A stretch of 64,000 bases of DNA from positions 62,001-126,000 of the forward strand of contig NZ_JAQQXS010000014.1 of assembly GCF_028595305.1 (NCBI RefSeq), in the 5' to 3' direction. This document shows, piece by piece, positions 8,709 through 19,779 of this stretch (positions are counted from its first letter, which is position 1; each line of letters starts with the position of its first letter). The position numbers and the translations under genes were made by a program. Below the pieces are notes generated by a model. That model made no database searches. It saw nothing but the letters and a program-made list of their open reading frames with translations, and had not been told where the DNA came from. Origin of the DNA: Roseateles koreensis. GTDB taxonomy: Bacteria; Pseudomonadota; Gammaproteobacteria; Burkholderiales; Burkholderiaceae_C.

Positions 8709-9592
8709 TTCTCTTTACCGAACAAACCAGCCGGGCGCAGCAGCAGCACGATGGCCATGACCACGAACACCACGGTGCTCGACGCTTCCGGGTAGACCAC
8801 CTTGGTCAAACCTTCAATCACCCCCAAGCCCAGGCCAGTGATGACCGAACCCAGGATAGAGCCCATGCCACCAATCACCACCACGGCGAAGACCACGATG
8901 ATGAGGTTGCTGCCCATCAGCGCCGACACCTGCAGGATGGGCGCCGCCAGCACGCCCGCAAAGGCCGCCAGCGCCACACCACCGGCATAGGTCAAGGTGA
9001 TCATGCGTGGCACATTGATGCCAAAGGCCTGCACCAGCTTGGGGTTTTCGGTGCCGGCGCGCAGGGTGGCGCCCAGCGAGGTCTTCTCGATCAAGGCCCA
9101 GACCCCGAGGCAGACCGTGATGGAAGCCACCACCACCCAGGCCCGGTAATTGGGCAGCACCATGAAGCCCAGATTGGTGGCCCCTTGCAAAGCCTCGGGC
9201 ACCGAGTACTGCTGGCCCGACACGCCGTAGAAGGATCGAAACACCCCCTCCATCACCAGCGTGATGCCAAAGGTCAGCAGCAGGCCGTAGATATGGTCTA
9301 ACTTGTAAAGCCACTGCAAGAGCAGGCGCTCGATCAAGATGCCCAGCACGCCCACCACCAGCGGTGCCAGCAGCAGCATCACCCAGTAATTGAGGCCCAG
9401 GTACTCCAGTCCCATCCAGGCCAGGAAGGCGCCCATCATGTACAGCGCCCCGTGGGCGAAGTTGATGATACCCAGCATGCCGAAGATCACGGCCAGGCCC
9501 AGCGACAACATCGCGTAGAAGGAGCCGTTGACCAGGCCTAGCAAAAGCTGGCCCAGCAGGGCGGGCAGGGGAATGCCGAAAAGTTCAGTCAT
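8705..9592 (-). CDS. livH: Branched-chain amino-acid-type ABC transporter permease LivH
   Basis: First permease of the Liv-type importer. The 295-residue product is hydrophobic throughout, with the LivH signatures NGSFYAMLSLGLAVIFGMLG near the N-terminus and VVIGGMGSILGSVITGL near the C-terminus. It pairs with LivM (4-bp overlap downstream) and would receive ATP-driven motion from LivF and LivG. It is separated from the upstream binding-protein gene livK by 150 bp that contain a strong hairpin, the only sizeable gap in the operon, which may set different expression levels for the binding protein and the permeases. Confidence 0.93.
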   Translation of the reverse strand: MTELFGIPLPALLGQLLLGLVNGSFYAMLSLGLAVIFGMLGIINFAHGALYMMGAFLAWMGLEYLGLNYWVMLLLAPLVVGVLGILIERLLLQWLYKLDHIYGLLLTFGITLVMEGVFRSFYGVSGQQYSVPEALQGATNLGFMVLPNYRAWVVVASITVCLGVWALIEKTSLGATLRAGTENPKLVQAFGINVPRMITLTYAGGVALAAFAGVLAAPILQVSALMGSNLIIVVFAVVVIGGMGSILGSVITGLGLGVIEGLTKVVYPEASSTVVFVVMAIVLLLRPAGLFGKEK

Positions 9593-9687
9593 GCCATTGA
9601 TCTTCGAGAGAAAGCGGTGAAGGCCGGTGCGGCCTGATCGGTGGCCAAGGCGCGCGAGACGGAAAATATGTTCTCGATGGCGGTCAT

Positions 9688-9725
9688 GGCGGGGGCGGGC
9701 TCAGCCCCGGCCGCCCGCTCCCGCC
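9688..9725 (-). other. Strong intercistronic hairpin between livK and livH
   Basis: A 13-bp GC-rich inverted repeat (9688-9700 with 9713-9725) has one imperfect pair and a 12-base loop. It starts 18 bases after the livK stop codon in the direction of transcription. No run of U residues follows, so it is not a classic terminator. Such hairpins after binding-protein genes typically protect the upstream mRNA from 3' exonucleases and give excess binding protein over permease; that role is inferred here. Confidence 0.65.
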
Positions 9726-9742
9726 AAGAACCCGGTGCGGAC

Positions 9743-10954
9743 TCAGTGCTTGACCAGCGGGCACTTGCTGTCGGCCAACTTGGTGAAGGCCTCTTCACCG
9801 GGGATGCGGGTCACGACCTTGAAGTAATCCCAGGGTTCCACGGATTCTTTCTGCGACTTGACCTGCAGCAGGAACATGTCGTGCACGCCGCGGCCGTCTT
9901 CCTTGCGGATCTTGCCCTTGGTGTAGAAATCATTGATCGGGGTATCTTTCATTTTGGCCAGCACCTTGTCGGCGTCGTCGGTCTTGAGCGCGTTCACGGC
10001 GTTCAGATAATGTGTGACGGCAGAGTAGTCGGCGGCCTGCAAGGACGAGGGCATGCGCTTCATCTTCTCGAAGAAGCGGCGGCTCCAGGCGCGTGCCTCG
10101 GGGCTTTGGTTCCAGTACCAGCTGTCGGTCAGGTACATGCCTTCGGTGGTTTTCAGGCCCAGCGAATGGATGTCGTTGATGAACATCAGCAAGCCGGCCA
10201 GCTTCATGGTCTTGGTGACGCCGAATTCATTCGCCGCCTTGATGGCGTTGATGGTGTCGCCGCCTGCATTGGCCAGGCCCAGAATCTGCGCGCCGCTGCC
10301 CTGCGCTTGCAGCAAGAAGGAGGAGAAGTCGCTGGCGTTGAGCGGATGCTTGACGGTGCCCACCACCTTGCCGCCCGAGGCTGCTACCACCTTGGCGGTG
10401 TCGGCTTGCAGGGCTTGGCCGAAGGCGTAATCGGCCTGCAGGAAGAACCAGCTCTTGCCTCCGCCCTTGGTCACGGCCGCGCCCGTGCCATTGGCCAGGG
10501 CCACCGTGTCGTAGGCGTAATGGACGGTGTACGGCGTGCACTTGTCATTGGTGAGGGCTGAGCTGCCCGCGCCAATGGAGATGAAGGGGCGCTTCTTTTC
10601 AGCCGCCACCGTGGCCATCGCCAGGTTGGCGCCTGAGTTGGTGCCGCCGATGAGCAGGTCCAGGCCCTGGGTGTCGATCCACTCGCGGGCCTTGGAGGCG
10701 GCCACATCGGCCTTGTTTTGGTGGTCCGCGAAGATGAACTCGATCTTCTTTCCGGCAGCCATGCTCTTCATATCGGCGATGGCCATCTTGATGGCTTCCA
10801 CGCCACCCGCGCCGTCGATGTCCGCATACACGCTGGACATGTCGGTGATGAAGCCGATCTTCACCACGTCACCCGACACCTGGGCTTGAGCCCCAGCGCA
10901 AAGCATGCTGCCGCACGCGGCGAGGCTGGCCAGAGCGATTCGTTTGAAAGTCAT
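9743..10954 (-). CDS. livK: Periplasmic amino-acid-type binding protein of the Liv importer
   Basis: The 403-residue product has a clear Sec signal peptide (MTFKRIALASLAACGSMLCAG, cleavage near AQA) followed by a type I periplasmic-binding fold. VVKIGFITDMSSVYADIDG is the usual first strand of LivK-type proteins. ATG 10954 is supported by AGGAG eight bases upstream on the minus strand. It lies inside the operon, after livF and before livH. Family members of this length (Peripla_BP_6) bind amino acids, amides or aromatic acids, so the ligand is not decided by sequence. The symbol is used in the broad family sense. Confidence 0.9.
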   Translation of the reverse strand: MTFKRIALASLAACGSMLCAGAQAQVSGDVVKIGFITDMSSVYADIDGAGGVEAIKMAIADMKSMAAGKKIEFIFADHQNKADVAASKAREWIDTQGLDLLIGGTNSGANLAMATVAAEKKRPFISIGAGSSALTNDKCTPYTVHYAYDTVALANGTGAAVTKGGGKSWFFLQADYAFGQALQADTAKVVAASGGKVVGTVKHPLNASDFSSFLLQAQGSGAQILGLANAGGDTINAIKAANEFGVTKTMKLAGLLMFINDIHSLGLKTTEGMYLTDSWYWNQSPEARAWSRRFFEKMKRMPSSLQAADYSAVTHYLNAVNALKTDDADKVLAKMKDTPINDFYTKGKIRKEDGRGVHDMFLLQVKSQKESVEPWDYFKVVTRIPGEEAFTKLADSKCPLVKH

Positions 10955-11028
10955 GAGGATGTCTCCTGGGTTTGTGGGTGAAGAAGCGTGGCGGATCATG
11001 CTTGGGGGTGGGCGCTTCGGGTGGCGCT

Positions 11029-11742
11029 TCAAACGCTCAACAGCACGTCGAGCACCGCCTGTTTGGCGGGCAGCTCGGCGGCGGGAAAAGATTCCACCAC
11101 CTCGCCGTGCTCGACCACGATGAAGTGGTCGGCCAACGGAGCGGCAAAGCGGAAGTTCTGTTCCACCATGATGATGGTGAAGCCGCGAGCCTTGAGCGCG
11201 GTGATCATGCGGGCCAGCGCTTGCACGATAACGGGGGCCAGGCCCTCAGAGATTTCGTCCAGCAGCAAGATGTCGGCGCCGGTGCGCAGGATGCGCGCCA
11301 CTGCCAGCATCTGCTGCTCGCCCCCCGAGAGCCGGGTGCCAGGGCTGTGCTTGCGCTCGGCCAGATTGGGGAACATGGCGTAGATGTCCGCCTCGCTCAT
11401 GGGTGTGCTGCGGCGGTTCTTCAGCGGCGGGGGCAGGCGCAGGTTCTCTTCGGTGGTGAGCGAGGCGAAGATGCCGCGCTCCTCCGGGCAATAGCCCAGG
11501 CCGAGGTGAGCGATATGGTGCGTCGCCATGCCGATCGTTTCTTCGCCATGCACGCGGATGCTGCCTTTGCGCCGCCCTGTCAAGCCCATAATGGCCCGCA
11601 GCGTGGTGGTGCGCCCGGCGCCATTGCGCCCCAGCAGTGTCAAGACCTGACCCTTTTTGACGCTCAGATTCAGGCCGTGCAAGATGTGGCTCTCGCCATA
11701 CCAGGCGTGCAGATCGGTGATTTGGAGTGCGACTTCGCTCAT
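11029..11742 (-). CDS. livF: Liv-type ABC transporter ATP-binding protein LivF
   Basis: One of two ATPases of the importer. The 237-residue product has the ABC signature RLSGGEQQMLAVAR and Walker B ILLLDEISEGLAP. The Walker A motif reads GRNGAGRTT: residue 44 is Arg where a Lys is expected, confirmed in the codon at 11611-11613 (CGC on the minus strand). Similar Arg variants may occur in other betaproteobacterial LivF proteins, so this is not taken as proof of inactivity. ATG 11742 sits just past the livG stop; a TTG at 11748 overlapping livG is an alternative start. Confidence 0.92.
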   Translation of the reverse strand: MSEVALQITDLHAWYGESHILHGLNLSVKKGQVLTLLGRNGAGRTTTLRAIMGLTGRRKGSIRVHGEETIGMATHHIAHLGLGYCPEERGIFASLTTEENLRLPPPLKNRRSTPMSEADIYAMFPNLAERKHSPGTRLSGGEQQMLAVARILRTGADILLLDEISEGLAPVIVQALARMITALKARGFTIIMVEQNFRFAAPLADHFIVVEHGEVVESFPAAELPAKQAVLDVLLSV

Positions 11743-11744
11743 GC

Positions 11745-12515
11745 TCAATGAGCTCCCTGGAGTTCGGCGGCTTCGCTGCCCATGTACGCTTCTAGCACGG
11801 CGGGGTGCTTGGAGACGGTGGCGTAATCGCCCTCGGCCAGCACGGCGCCGCGGGCCAGCACGGTGATGCGGTCGGCGATGCGGGAGACGACCTTCATGTT
11901 GTGTTCAACCATCAGCACGGTGCGGCCTTCGGCCACGCGCTTGATCAACTCGGTGATGCGGTCCACATCTTCGTGGCCCATGCCCTGGGTGGGCTCGTCC
12001 AAAAGCATCAGTGTGGGCTCCATGGCCATGGTGGTGGCAATCTCAAGCGCGCGCTTGCGGCCATAGGGCAAATCACCGGCCTTGAGATGGGCGGCATCGC
12101 GCAGGTCCACCAACTCCAGCAAAGCCAGCACGCGGGCGTCGAGCTGCTTGAGCCCGGTGAGCCCTTTCCAGAAATGAAAGCTGGTGCCAGTGAAGCGTTG
12201 CAGGCCGATGCGTACGTTCTCCAGCACCGTGAGGTGGGGGAAGACGGCCGATATCTGGAAGCTGCGGATCACGCCCCGGCGGGCGATCTCAGCGGACTTC
12301 TCGCGGGTGATGTCCACGCCATTGAAGACGATGGTGCCGCGCGTGGGCTCCAAGAACTTGGTCAGCAGGTTGAAACACGTCGTCTTGCCGGCGCCATTGG
12401 GGCCCAGCAGCGCATGGATGTGTCCGCGCTCGACCTGCAGGTTCACTTGGTCCACGGCTGTGAAACCCTTGAACTCTTTGGTCAGATTTTTGGTCTCGAG
12501 AATGAGTTCGCTCAT
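11745..12515 (-). CDS. livG: Liv-type ABC transporter ATP-binding protein LivG
   Basis: The first gene of the liv operon encodes a 256-residue ATPase with canonical Walker A (GPNGAGKTT), a Q-loop region, the LivG-specific segment RRGVIRSFQISAVFPHLTVLEN, and Walker B (LMLLDEPTQGMGHEDV). The ABC signature reads LPYGRKRALEIATTMA, the usual LivG variant. It partners with LivF, which lacks the Walker A lysine, so LivG may supply the canonical ATP site. The stop is adjacent to the livF start. The operon promoter should lie in the 277-bp gap between this start and prfC; no convincing -35/-10 pair was found there. Confidence 0.95.
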   Translation of the reverse strand: MSELILETKNLTKEFKGFTAVDQVNLQVERGHIHALLGPNGAGKTTCFNLLTKFLEPTRGTIVFNGVDITREKSAEIARRGVIRSFQISAVFPHLTVLENVRIGLQRFTGTSFHFWKGLTGLKQLDARVLALLELVDLRDAAHLKAGDLPYGRKRALEIATTMAMEPTLMLLDEPTQGMGHEDVDRITELIKRVAEGRTVLMVEHNMKVVSRIADRITVLARGAVLAEGDYATVSKHPAVLEAYMGSEAAELQGAH

Positions 12516-12792
12516 CGTCTGTGCTGCACCGATTCAGGGCGCTAACGATTGATTAGAGCTCACCAATGTAGGGCGGAATGTGACGCCCGGACACAGGAAC
12601 AACCTTTACGTAGCATTGCCATAGGGTTAACACTGGCCGCCCCGTCATTCCAAGCCCATGTGTCCTGAACCTGAACAACGGGCAGGCGTGAGATGGCCTT
12701 TCGGCGCGCTCTGGGAGAGCCGGCGTTTTGCGGGCATTGAGCCTCACCCGTCCGGGTTGAGCCCGTCGAAGCCGGTGGTCAGGCTAAAGGCC

Positions 12793-14433
<1,641 letters not shown>

Positions 14434-14505
14434 GGGCTGTGTAACGCGATCAGGCGGCAGGCCCACGCGCAGGGTTCGAACAGAATTGGGGAGAAGAAGG
14501 GCGGA

Positions 14506-14511
14506 ATTATC
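14506..14511 (-). promoter_or_regulatory. prfC: Possible -10 element for prfC
   Basis: Read on the minus strand the hexamer is GATAAT, one mismatch from the consensus TATAAT, about 70 bases before the prfC ATG. The hexamer 17 bases further upstream is a poor -35 (TATTCC), so this is only a candidate. Confidence 0.3.
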
Positions 14512-14617
14512 GCAGCGGCACGGCCTGGGGAATACGCACATGCTTCATCCCCCCTTGGAATCGATCGCGCTTGCTATCCTTTGTCGCTCATCTTGGGCAG
14601 CGAGGCAGACCAGAGCT

Positions 14618-16717
14618 ATGAGCATGCGCGGCGGATTTTCATGGGGCGTGAGCGCCTGTTTATTGGCGATGGGTTTGTGTATGGGGGCCTGGGCACAGCC
14701 TGTGCCAGTGGCTACCGCAGCCGCCGCGCCTGTGACGCTGGCACCCATTCCGGTGGAAGCGTTTTTTCAATGGCCCAAGGTGATGCAGGTGAAACTCTCA
14801 CCTTCCGGCCGCCAGCTGGCTTTGACCACCTCACGCAACAACAACCGGGTGGGCCTGGTGGTGATCACCCTGGGCGGGTCCGGCGAGGCGCCCACAGCCG
14901 GCTATGTGGCCGGCTTTTCCGATGCCGACATCACGCACTTTGACTGGGTGGGTGACAAGCGGCTGGTGTTCAGCGCGATTGACCTGCAAGCGGGCAGCGG
15001 AGAAGACTACCGCTTGGCACCCGGCTTGTATGCGGTGGATGCAGATGGCAGCCAGATGCGCCAGCTGGTCAAGCGGCGCGGCCGACAGTTTTTTGTCGAT
15101 GGCAACGTCATCGATCGCACGCTGGAGTGGAATCACATCTTGCTGGCCACGCCCAAGCAGCAACCCGGCGTGGCATCAGACGAAGTCTTGATCGGCCATA
15201 TGGACTTCATCGACAAGCGCGTGCGCCAGATCACCCCGATGTGGTTGAACACCCGCACTGGCCGCACCCACAGCGCTGCAGTGTTCGGCGCGCCCTCGCA
15301 AACGGTAGCTTGGAAATTCGACAGCCGTGGCGAACCACGCTTGGCCGTGACCTACGACGAAGGCCGCCAGCGTGTGCATTGGCGCGCCCCGGGCGAGTCT
15401 CAATGGCGCCTGATCAGCGAAAGTGATCTGCTGACCCCTCCTTTCCATCCCGTTGATGTGGACGACGCCGGAACGCTTTACCTCACTTATGGAGAAGGCG
15501 CGCGGGGTGACGCGGTGTTGAGTGTGTTTGATTTTGAAAAAGGCGCACCCCAAAAGCCGGGCCTGGTCAGCACGCCGGGTTTTGACTACAGGGGTAATTT
15601 GGTGCTGGACCGCCCTGGTGGCCGGGCGTTGGGCGTGACGGTGGAGACCGACGCCGAGCAAACCATCTGGTTCGACCCCGAGATGAAGCAATTGCAGGCG
15701 CTGGTCGATGACAAGCTGCCCGGCCGTGTCAATCGCCTGAGCTGCCGCCGCTGCGGTGCCGACGACATGGTGGTGCTGGTGCGGTCCTTTTCCGACCGCG
15801 ACCCGGGGCGCTTGTACCTGTACGAGGCGGCGGACCAGCGCTGGAAATTCATCAGCACGGTGCTGGACGATATCGACCCCCGCCGCATGGCGACGGTCGA
15901 CCTTCACCGCATCACGGCGCGTGACGGGCGCGACTTGCCGGTATGGCTGACGATTCCGCCCGGCGTCCAACCGGGCCATCCTGCGCCGGCGGTGGTGTTG
16001 GTGCATGGCGGGCCCTGGGCGCGGATCGGGCATTGGCAGTGGCAGGCCATGGAGCAGTTTTTGGCTTCACGGGGTTACTTGGTGATCAGCCCGGAATTTC
16101 GCGGCAGCACCGGCTATGGCGATGCGCATTACCGCGCGGGCTGGAAGCAGTGGGGCCAGAGCATGCAGGACGATGTGGCGGACGCTTTGCTGTGGGCGCG
16201 CGCCCAGGGCTGGGCCGACAAGGAACGTGCCTGTATTGCCGGCGCCAGCTACGGCGGCTACGCCACTTTGATGGGCCTGGTGCGCAACCCCGAGCTGTAC
16301 CGCTGCGGCGTGGCTTGGGCGGCGGTGACGGACCCGTTTTTGTTCATCCAGGGGAGTTGGTGGGTGGACGATGACATCAGTGGTGATGGCCGAAAATACT
16401 ATTTGCAGCACATGGTTGGCGATGCCGAGAAAGACGCCGCCATGTTGACCGCCGCGTCACCGGTCGCTCAGGCTAAGCGGATTCAAGCCCCGTTGTTGCT
16501 GGCCTTCGGTGAGTCAGATCGGCGCGTGCCTATCGCCCATGGCAGGCGCCTGCGTGAGGCTTTGACCGACGCGGGCCATCCGCCCGAGTGGGTGAGCTAC
16601 CCCAATGAAGGGCATGGCTGGCGCCTGATGAGCAACCAGATCGATTGGGCCCAGCGGGTCGAGAAATTCCTGGCGCAGCATTTGCAGGCGGATTCAAAGG
16701 CCGAGGTCGCGCACTGA
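14618..16717 (+). CDS. S9 family (prolyl oligopeptidase-type) secreted peptidase
   Basis: The 699-residue product starts with a signal peptide (MSMRGGFSWGVSACLLAMG, probable cleavage after AWA), then a beta-propeller region (about 35-430) and a C-terminal alpha/beta-hydrolase peptidase domain (about 440-695). The catalytic triad is visible: Ser in GASYGGYAT, Asp in ESDRRVP and His in EGHGW. It should cleave peptides or acyl-peptides in the periplasm. The start at 14618 gives the signal peptide directly; longer readings run into the prfC region. It is divergent from prfC and tail-to-tail with the DJ-1/PfpI gene. Confidence 0.9.
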   Translation: MSMRGGFSWGVSACLLAMGLCMGAWAQPVPVATAAAAPVTLAPIPVEAFFQWPKVMQVKLSPSGRQLALTTSRNNNRVGLVVITLGGSGEAPTAGYVAGFSDADITHFDWVGDKRLVFSAIDLQAGSGEDYRLAPGLYAVDADGSQMRQLVKRRGRQFFVDGNVIDRTLEWNHILLATPKQQPGVASDEVLIGHMDFIDKRVRQITPMWLNTRTGRTHSAAVFGAPSQTVAWKFDSRGEPRLAVTYDEGRQRVHWRAPGESQWRLISESDLLTPPFHPVDVDDAGTLYLTYGEGARGDAVLSVFDFEKGAPQKPGLVSTPGFDYRGNLVLDRPGGRALGVTVETDAEQTIWFDPEMKQLQALVDDKLPGRVNRLSCRRCGADDMVVLVRSFSDRDPGRLYLYEAADQRWKFISTVLDDIDPRRMATVDLHRITARDGRDLPVWLTIPPGVQPGHPAPAVVLVHGGPWARIGHWQWQAMEQFLASRGYLVISPEFRGSTGYGDAHYRAGWKQWGQSMQDDVADALLWARAQGWADKERACIAGASYGGYATLMGLVRNPELYRCGVAWAAVTDPFLFIQGSWWVDDDISGDGRKYYLQHMVGDAEKDAAMLTAASPVAQAKRIQAPLLLAFGESDRRVPIAHGRRLREALTDAGHPPEWVSYPNEGHGWRLMSNQIDWAQRVEKFLAQHLQADSKAEVAH

Positions 16718-16751
16718 GCCGGCCTGGGGCACCAGGAGGCGGTACAGCCCG

Positions 16752-17366
16752 TCAGTCCAAAAAGGGTTTGACGACGGCGATCAGGCGGTCCACATAAGCC
16801 GCTTTTTCGCCCACCGGCGCGGCGTAATGCAAGCCCTCGCGGGCGGCAGCTTCATTGGCGCGTTTGAGCATCACCCAGGTCGCCAGATACTGTGCAGCCA
16901 GGCATCCGCCCGCCGTGGCGATGGCACCGTGGGCATGAAAAGGCTCGTTGTCCAGCACACGGGCGCCGGCCTCGATCACCCAGGGCTTGGTGATCGTGTC
17001 TGTGCAGACGGGGTGTTCGCCCAGCAGGCCCAAACGTGCCAGCAGCAGTGCGCCGGAGCATTGCGAGCCGATCAACTGACGCAGCGGGTCGAGTTGCAGT
17101 CGGTCTAGCAAGGCAGAGTTTTCGGCGATGGCCCGCGTGTAGATGCCTGAGCCAAACAGCACCACCTCGGCCTCGTTTGCCCATTCCAGCGGACGCTGGA
17201 GCTGCACGGTCACGCCGTTCATGGAGGTCACGGCATGCCCCGGTCCGCACAACTCGGCGCTGAAACCATGCGGCAGCAGCCGGTTCAACAAACCCAGCGC
17301 GATAAAGCTGTCCAGCTCATTGAAACCGTCAAAGGTCAGGATAGCAATGCGGGTGGAAGCACTCAT
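16752..17366 (-). CDS. DJ-1/PfpI (class I glutamine amidotransferase-like) family protein
   Basis: The 204-residue product has the flavodoxin-like fold of the ThiJ/DJ-1 family, with the nucleophile-elbow cysteine in GSQCSGALLLARLGLL (about residue 107) and an early acidic residue in FDGFNELD. The IATAGGCLAAQYLATWV helix is characteristic. Members include chaperones, glyoxalases and isocyanide hydratases, so the reaction is not assigned. ATG 17366 is preferred to TTG 17379-17381. It is divergent from the OPT transporter, 57 bp away. Confidence 0.85.
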   Translation of the reverse strand: MSASTRIAILTFDGFNELDSFIALGLLNRLLPHGFSAELCGPGHAVTSMNGVTVQLQRPLEWANEAEVVLFGSGIYTRAIAENSALLDRLQLDPLRQLIGSQCSGALLLARLGLLGEHPVCTDTITKPWVIEAGARVLDNEPFHAHGAIATAGGCLAAQYLATWVMLKRANEAAAREGLHYAAPVGEKAAYVDRLIAVVKPFLD

Positions 17367-17423
17367 GGGGCGGGGTAGCAAGGGGGACTACAGTCCGCGC
17401 CATCGTAGCCAAAGATTCACGCC

Positions 17424-19268
17424 ATGTCAGCTTCATCCACTTCCCTCAACGCCGGCATGCCCAACGACACCCGACGCTGGGCCTGGTTACCTCCCGTGGG
17501 GTCTGTGAGTTATTACGCCTTGCTGGGCGCAGTTGGCATGCTGGTGCTGGGCCCGCTGGGCGGTATCACCGCGGCCTTCATGAACTTTTCGATCGGCTTT
17601 TATGTTGGCGGGCAGGTCTTGGCGGGCATTTTGGGCTCCGTAGTGACCTTTGGTTATGGGGTTGAAGGCAAACACGGTGCCAACTACATCCAGACCACTG
17701 CCGCCTCTGTGGCCGGCATGATGGCCATGAGCACCTTGATCCAGGCCATGGTCTGGATGGGCATGCCGCCGGTGCCGACTTGGCAGTTGGTCATCTACAT
17801 GCTGTGCATCGGCATGATGGCGGCGGGCATTGGCATGCTTTACACGCCGATCTTGGTCGAGCGCATGCAACTCACCTTTCCCTCCGGGCTGGCGGTGGCC
17901 AATATCTTGCGTGCCCTGACGGATCCGGTTTTGTTGCGTCAGTCGGTGTCGCGGCTGTTCGGCGGCATGGCCGTGGGTGCGATCGGTGGCATTGCCGGGG
18001 CCAAGGTGGCTGTCTTGGGCGTGATTGAGCTGTCCACGTCCACCTTTGGCGCCGGCCTGATTGTGGGCGCCCGCGTCGGCATCCCTGCGATCACCGGGGG
18101 CTTATTGTTCTGGGGTCTGGCGCCTTACTTCATCAGCATCGGCTGGTTGAAGCCGGGTGAGCCTTTTCGCAAGATTGCCTTCTTGATTGCGCTGGGCATG
18201 ATTTTGGGCGCGGCCATTGTCGACCTGACTTTGATCCTGTGGCGTGCGGCGCAGCGCCTGCGCAGTCTGGCGTCCGGAGCTGCCACAGAATTCGCCACGC
18301 TAGTGCCTGCCGAACAGGTGGGTGCACGCACGGGCCCGCCCGCCAGCTTGCCGCGCCTGTTGCTGTGGGTGGGCGTGTGGACACTCGCCACCATCATGGC
18401 TGGGATGCAGTTCTTCCACGAGCCCTTGGGCTATATGCTGCTGGCGGTTGGGCTGGTCTATGTGTTCGCGATTGTTAATGGCATTTCGCTCGGGCTGACC
18501 GACAACAATCCCATCTCTTCGGCTTTCGTGGTGACCGTGCTGATCCTGGCCAGCGTGGGTCTCAAAGACCCTATGCTCGGGTTGATGGCCGCCATGGTGG
18601 TGTTCATCTCCGCCACGGTGGCGGGTGATATGCAGCAAGATCGCTCCACCGGCTGGCGTCTGGGCTCGAACCGTACCGTGCAGTTTCGCTTCCAGGTCGC
18701 GGGCCTGTTGCTGGGGGCGGTATTGGCGGTGGCCGTAGCCAAGGTTTTCATGACCGCCTACCCCGTGCTCAGGCTGGACCAGACGGTGATGAGTGAGAGC
18801 GAGGCGCCCGCCCAATGGACTTCGGCCATGACCTTCAAGTTCGTCGGTGTCTTGCGCAGCCTGACGGAGCCCAAGGTCTTTCAGACCACGGCTATTTTGA
18901 TCGGCTTGGGGATTGGTTTTGGCAGCGAAGTGCTGCGCAAGCTGATCAAGAGCAGGGTCGCCTATCAGCGTTTTGTTGCCAGTGGACGCAAAGGCTTTGT
19001 ACTGGATTTCTGCCTCGACGCGCTCTTTTTGCCCAGCCCCTACGCCTCGTCCTTTGGCGGTTTTGTGAATCTGCCGACTTCGGCCTGGTTTGCCGCTGGC
19101 GGCGTGATCTCCAGCGCCATCAACAGCCTGTCGTCCAAGCCCGCGGGTGATGCCGATGAGCTACCCGACGATATGAGCAGCACCTCTCTGGTGGGCGGCG
19201 GCCTCATCGCTGGCGATGCGCTCGCCGCCCTGGGGCTGGGCTTGGCGGGACTGGCGGCGATGCTATGA
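17424..19268 (+). CDS. OPT-family oligopeptide/metal-chelate transporter
   Basis: The 614-residue product is an integral membrane protein with about 14 hydrophobic segments. The EGKHGANYIQTTAASVAGMM block and the LTFPSGLAVANILRAL block are typical of bacterial OPT/YSL proteins, as is a long loop around residue 290. Substrates in the family are small peptides or metal chelates, imported with protons; the substrate here is unknown. The gene follows the DJ-1/PfpI gene divergently and ends 16 bp from the convergent lipoprotein gene. Confidence 0.9.
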   Translation: MSASSTSLNAGMPNDTRRWAWLPPVGSVSYYALLGAVGMLVLGPLGGITAAFMNFSIGFYVGGQVLAGILGSVVTFGYGVEGKHGANYIQTTAASVAGMMAMSTLIQAMVWMGMPPVPTWQLVIYMLCIGMMAAGIGMLYTPILVERMQLTFPSGLAVANILRALTDPVLLRQSVSRLFGGMAVGAIGGIAGAKVAVLGVIELSTSTFGAGLIVGARVGIPAITGGLLFWGLAPYFISIGWLKPGEPFRKIAFLIALGMILGAAIVDLTLILWRAAQRLRSLASGAATEFATLVPAEQVGARTGPPASLPRLLLWVGVWTLATIMAGMQFFHEPLGYMLLAVGLVYVFAIVNGISLGLTDNNPISSAFVVTVLILASVGLKDPMLGLMAAMVVFISATVAGDMQQDRSTGWRLGSNRTVQFRFQVAGLLLGAVLAVAVAKVFMTAYPVLRLDQTVMSESEAPAQWTSAMTFKFVGVLRSLTEPKVFQTTAILIGLGIGFGSEVLRKLIKSRVAYQRFVASGRKGFVLDFCLDALFLPSPYASSFGGFVNLPTSAWFAAGGVISSAINSLSSKPAGDADELPDDMSSTSLVGGGLIAGDALAALGLGLAGLAAML

Positions 19269-19284
19269 ACTGCGTGAAATCGGC

Positions 19285-19779
19285 TTACTTGGACGCGGTG
19301 GTTACCGTCGCTTGTGGTGCCGAGGCCGAGTCCACTGGTGCAGCGGATGCGGCGGGCGCAGCCGGAACGACCGGTGGTGTCAGCGTGCTCGTTTTGCCCA
19401 TCATTACCGTGATCAATGGTGGGTAGTCGTAGGCCGCGCCAGTGGCAACGTCGACCCCCGCACCAATGACCCCGCCAAAGAGGATGTTCCCGAAGGCCAT
19501 GGCCTTGGTTGAGGACTTTACGATCAATATGCCTGGCTCCAGCGAGTCTTTTTTGCAGCTGATCGACATGTCTTCGAAGCTGCGGTTGACTGTTGCGCTG
19601 CCGGGCGTGGTGAGGTACCACGTGCCCTTGTTATTGACCAGCGTGCAATTGGCGCCGGCAAGTGGACCATTGTCGGTTTGAGTGTCCACCGAGATTGATT
19701 GATTTTGTCCGTTGACGATCGAGGCGCATCCGCTCAGTTGTACCGCGGCGGCGATCAGGAGTGCAGTTTGGATTTTCAT
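19285..19779 (-). CDS. Small lipoprotein of unknown function
   Basis: The 164-residue product has a lipoprotein signal (MKIQTALLIAAAVQLSGCAS; Cys at residue 18). The mature part has a conserved SIVNGQNQSISVDT start, a KGTWYLTTPGSATVNRS core, and a small-residue membrane-like stretch (MAFGNILFGGVIGAGVDVAT) before an Ala/Pro/Val-rich tail. The same layout recurs in widespread proteobacterial lipoproteins that lack an assigned function. The Ala/Pro tail (about 130-164) is low-complexity. ATG 19779 is chosen because it begins the signal peptide; the upstream in-frame start at 19830 adds a charged leader. Confidence 0.75.
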   Translation of the reverse strand: MKIQTALLIAAAVQLSGCASIVNGQNQSISVDTQTDNGPLAGANCTLVNNKGTWYLTTPGSATVNRSFEDMSISCKKDSLEPGILIVKSSTKAMAFGNILFGGVIGAGVDVATGAAYDYPPLITVMMGKTSTLTPPVVPAAPAASAAPVDSASAPQATVTTASK

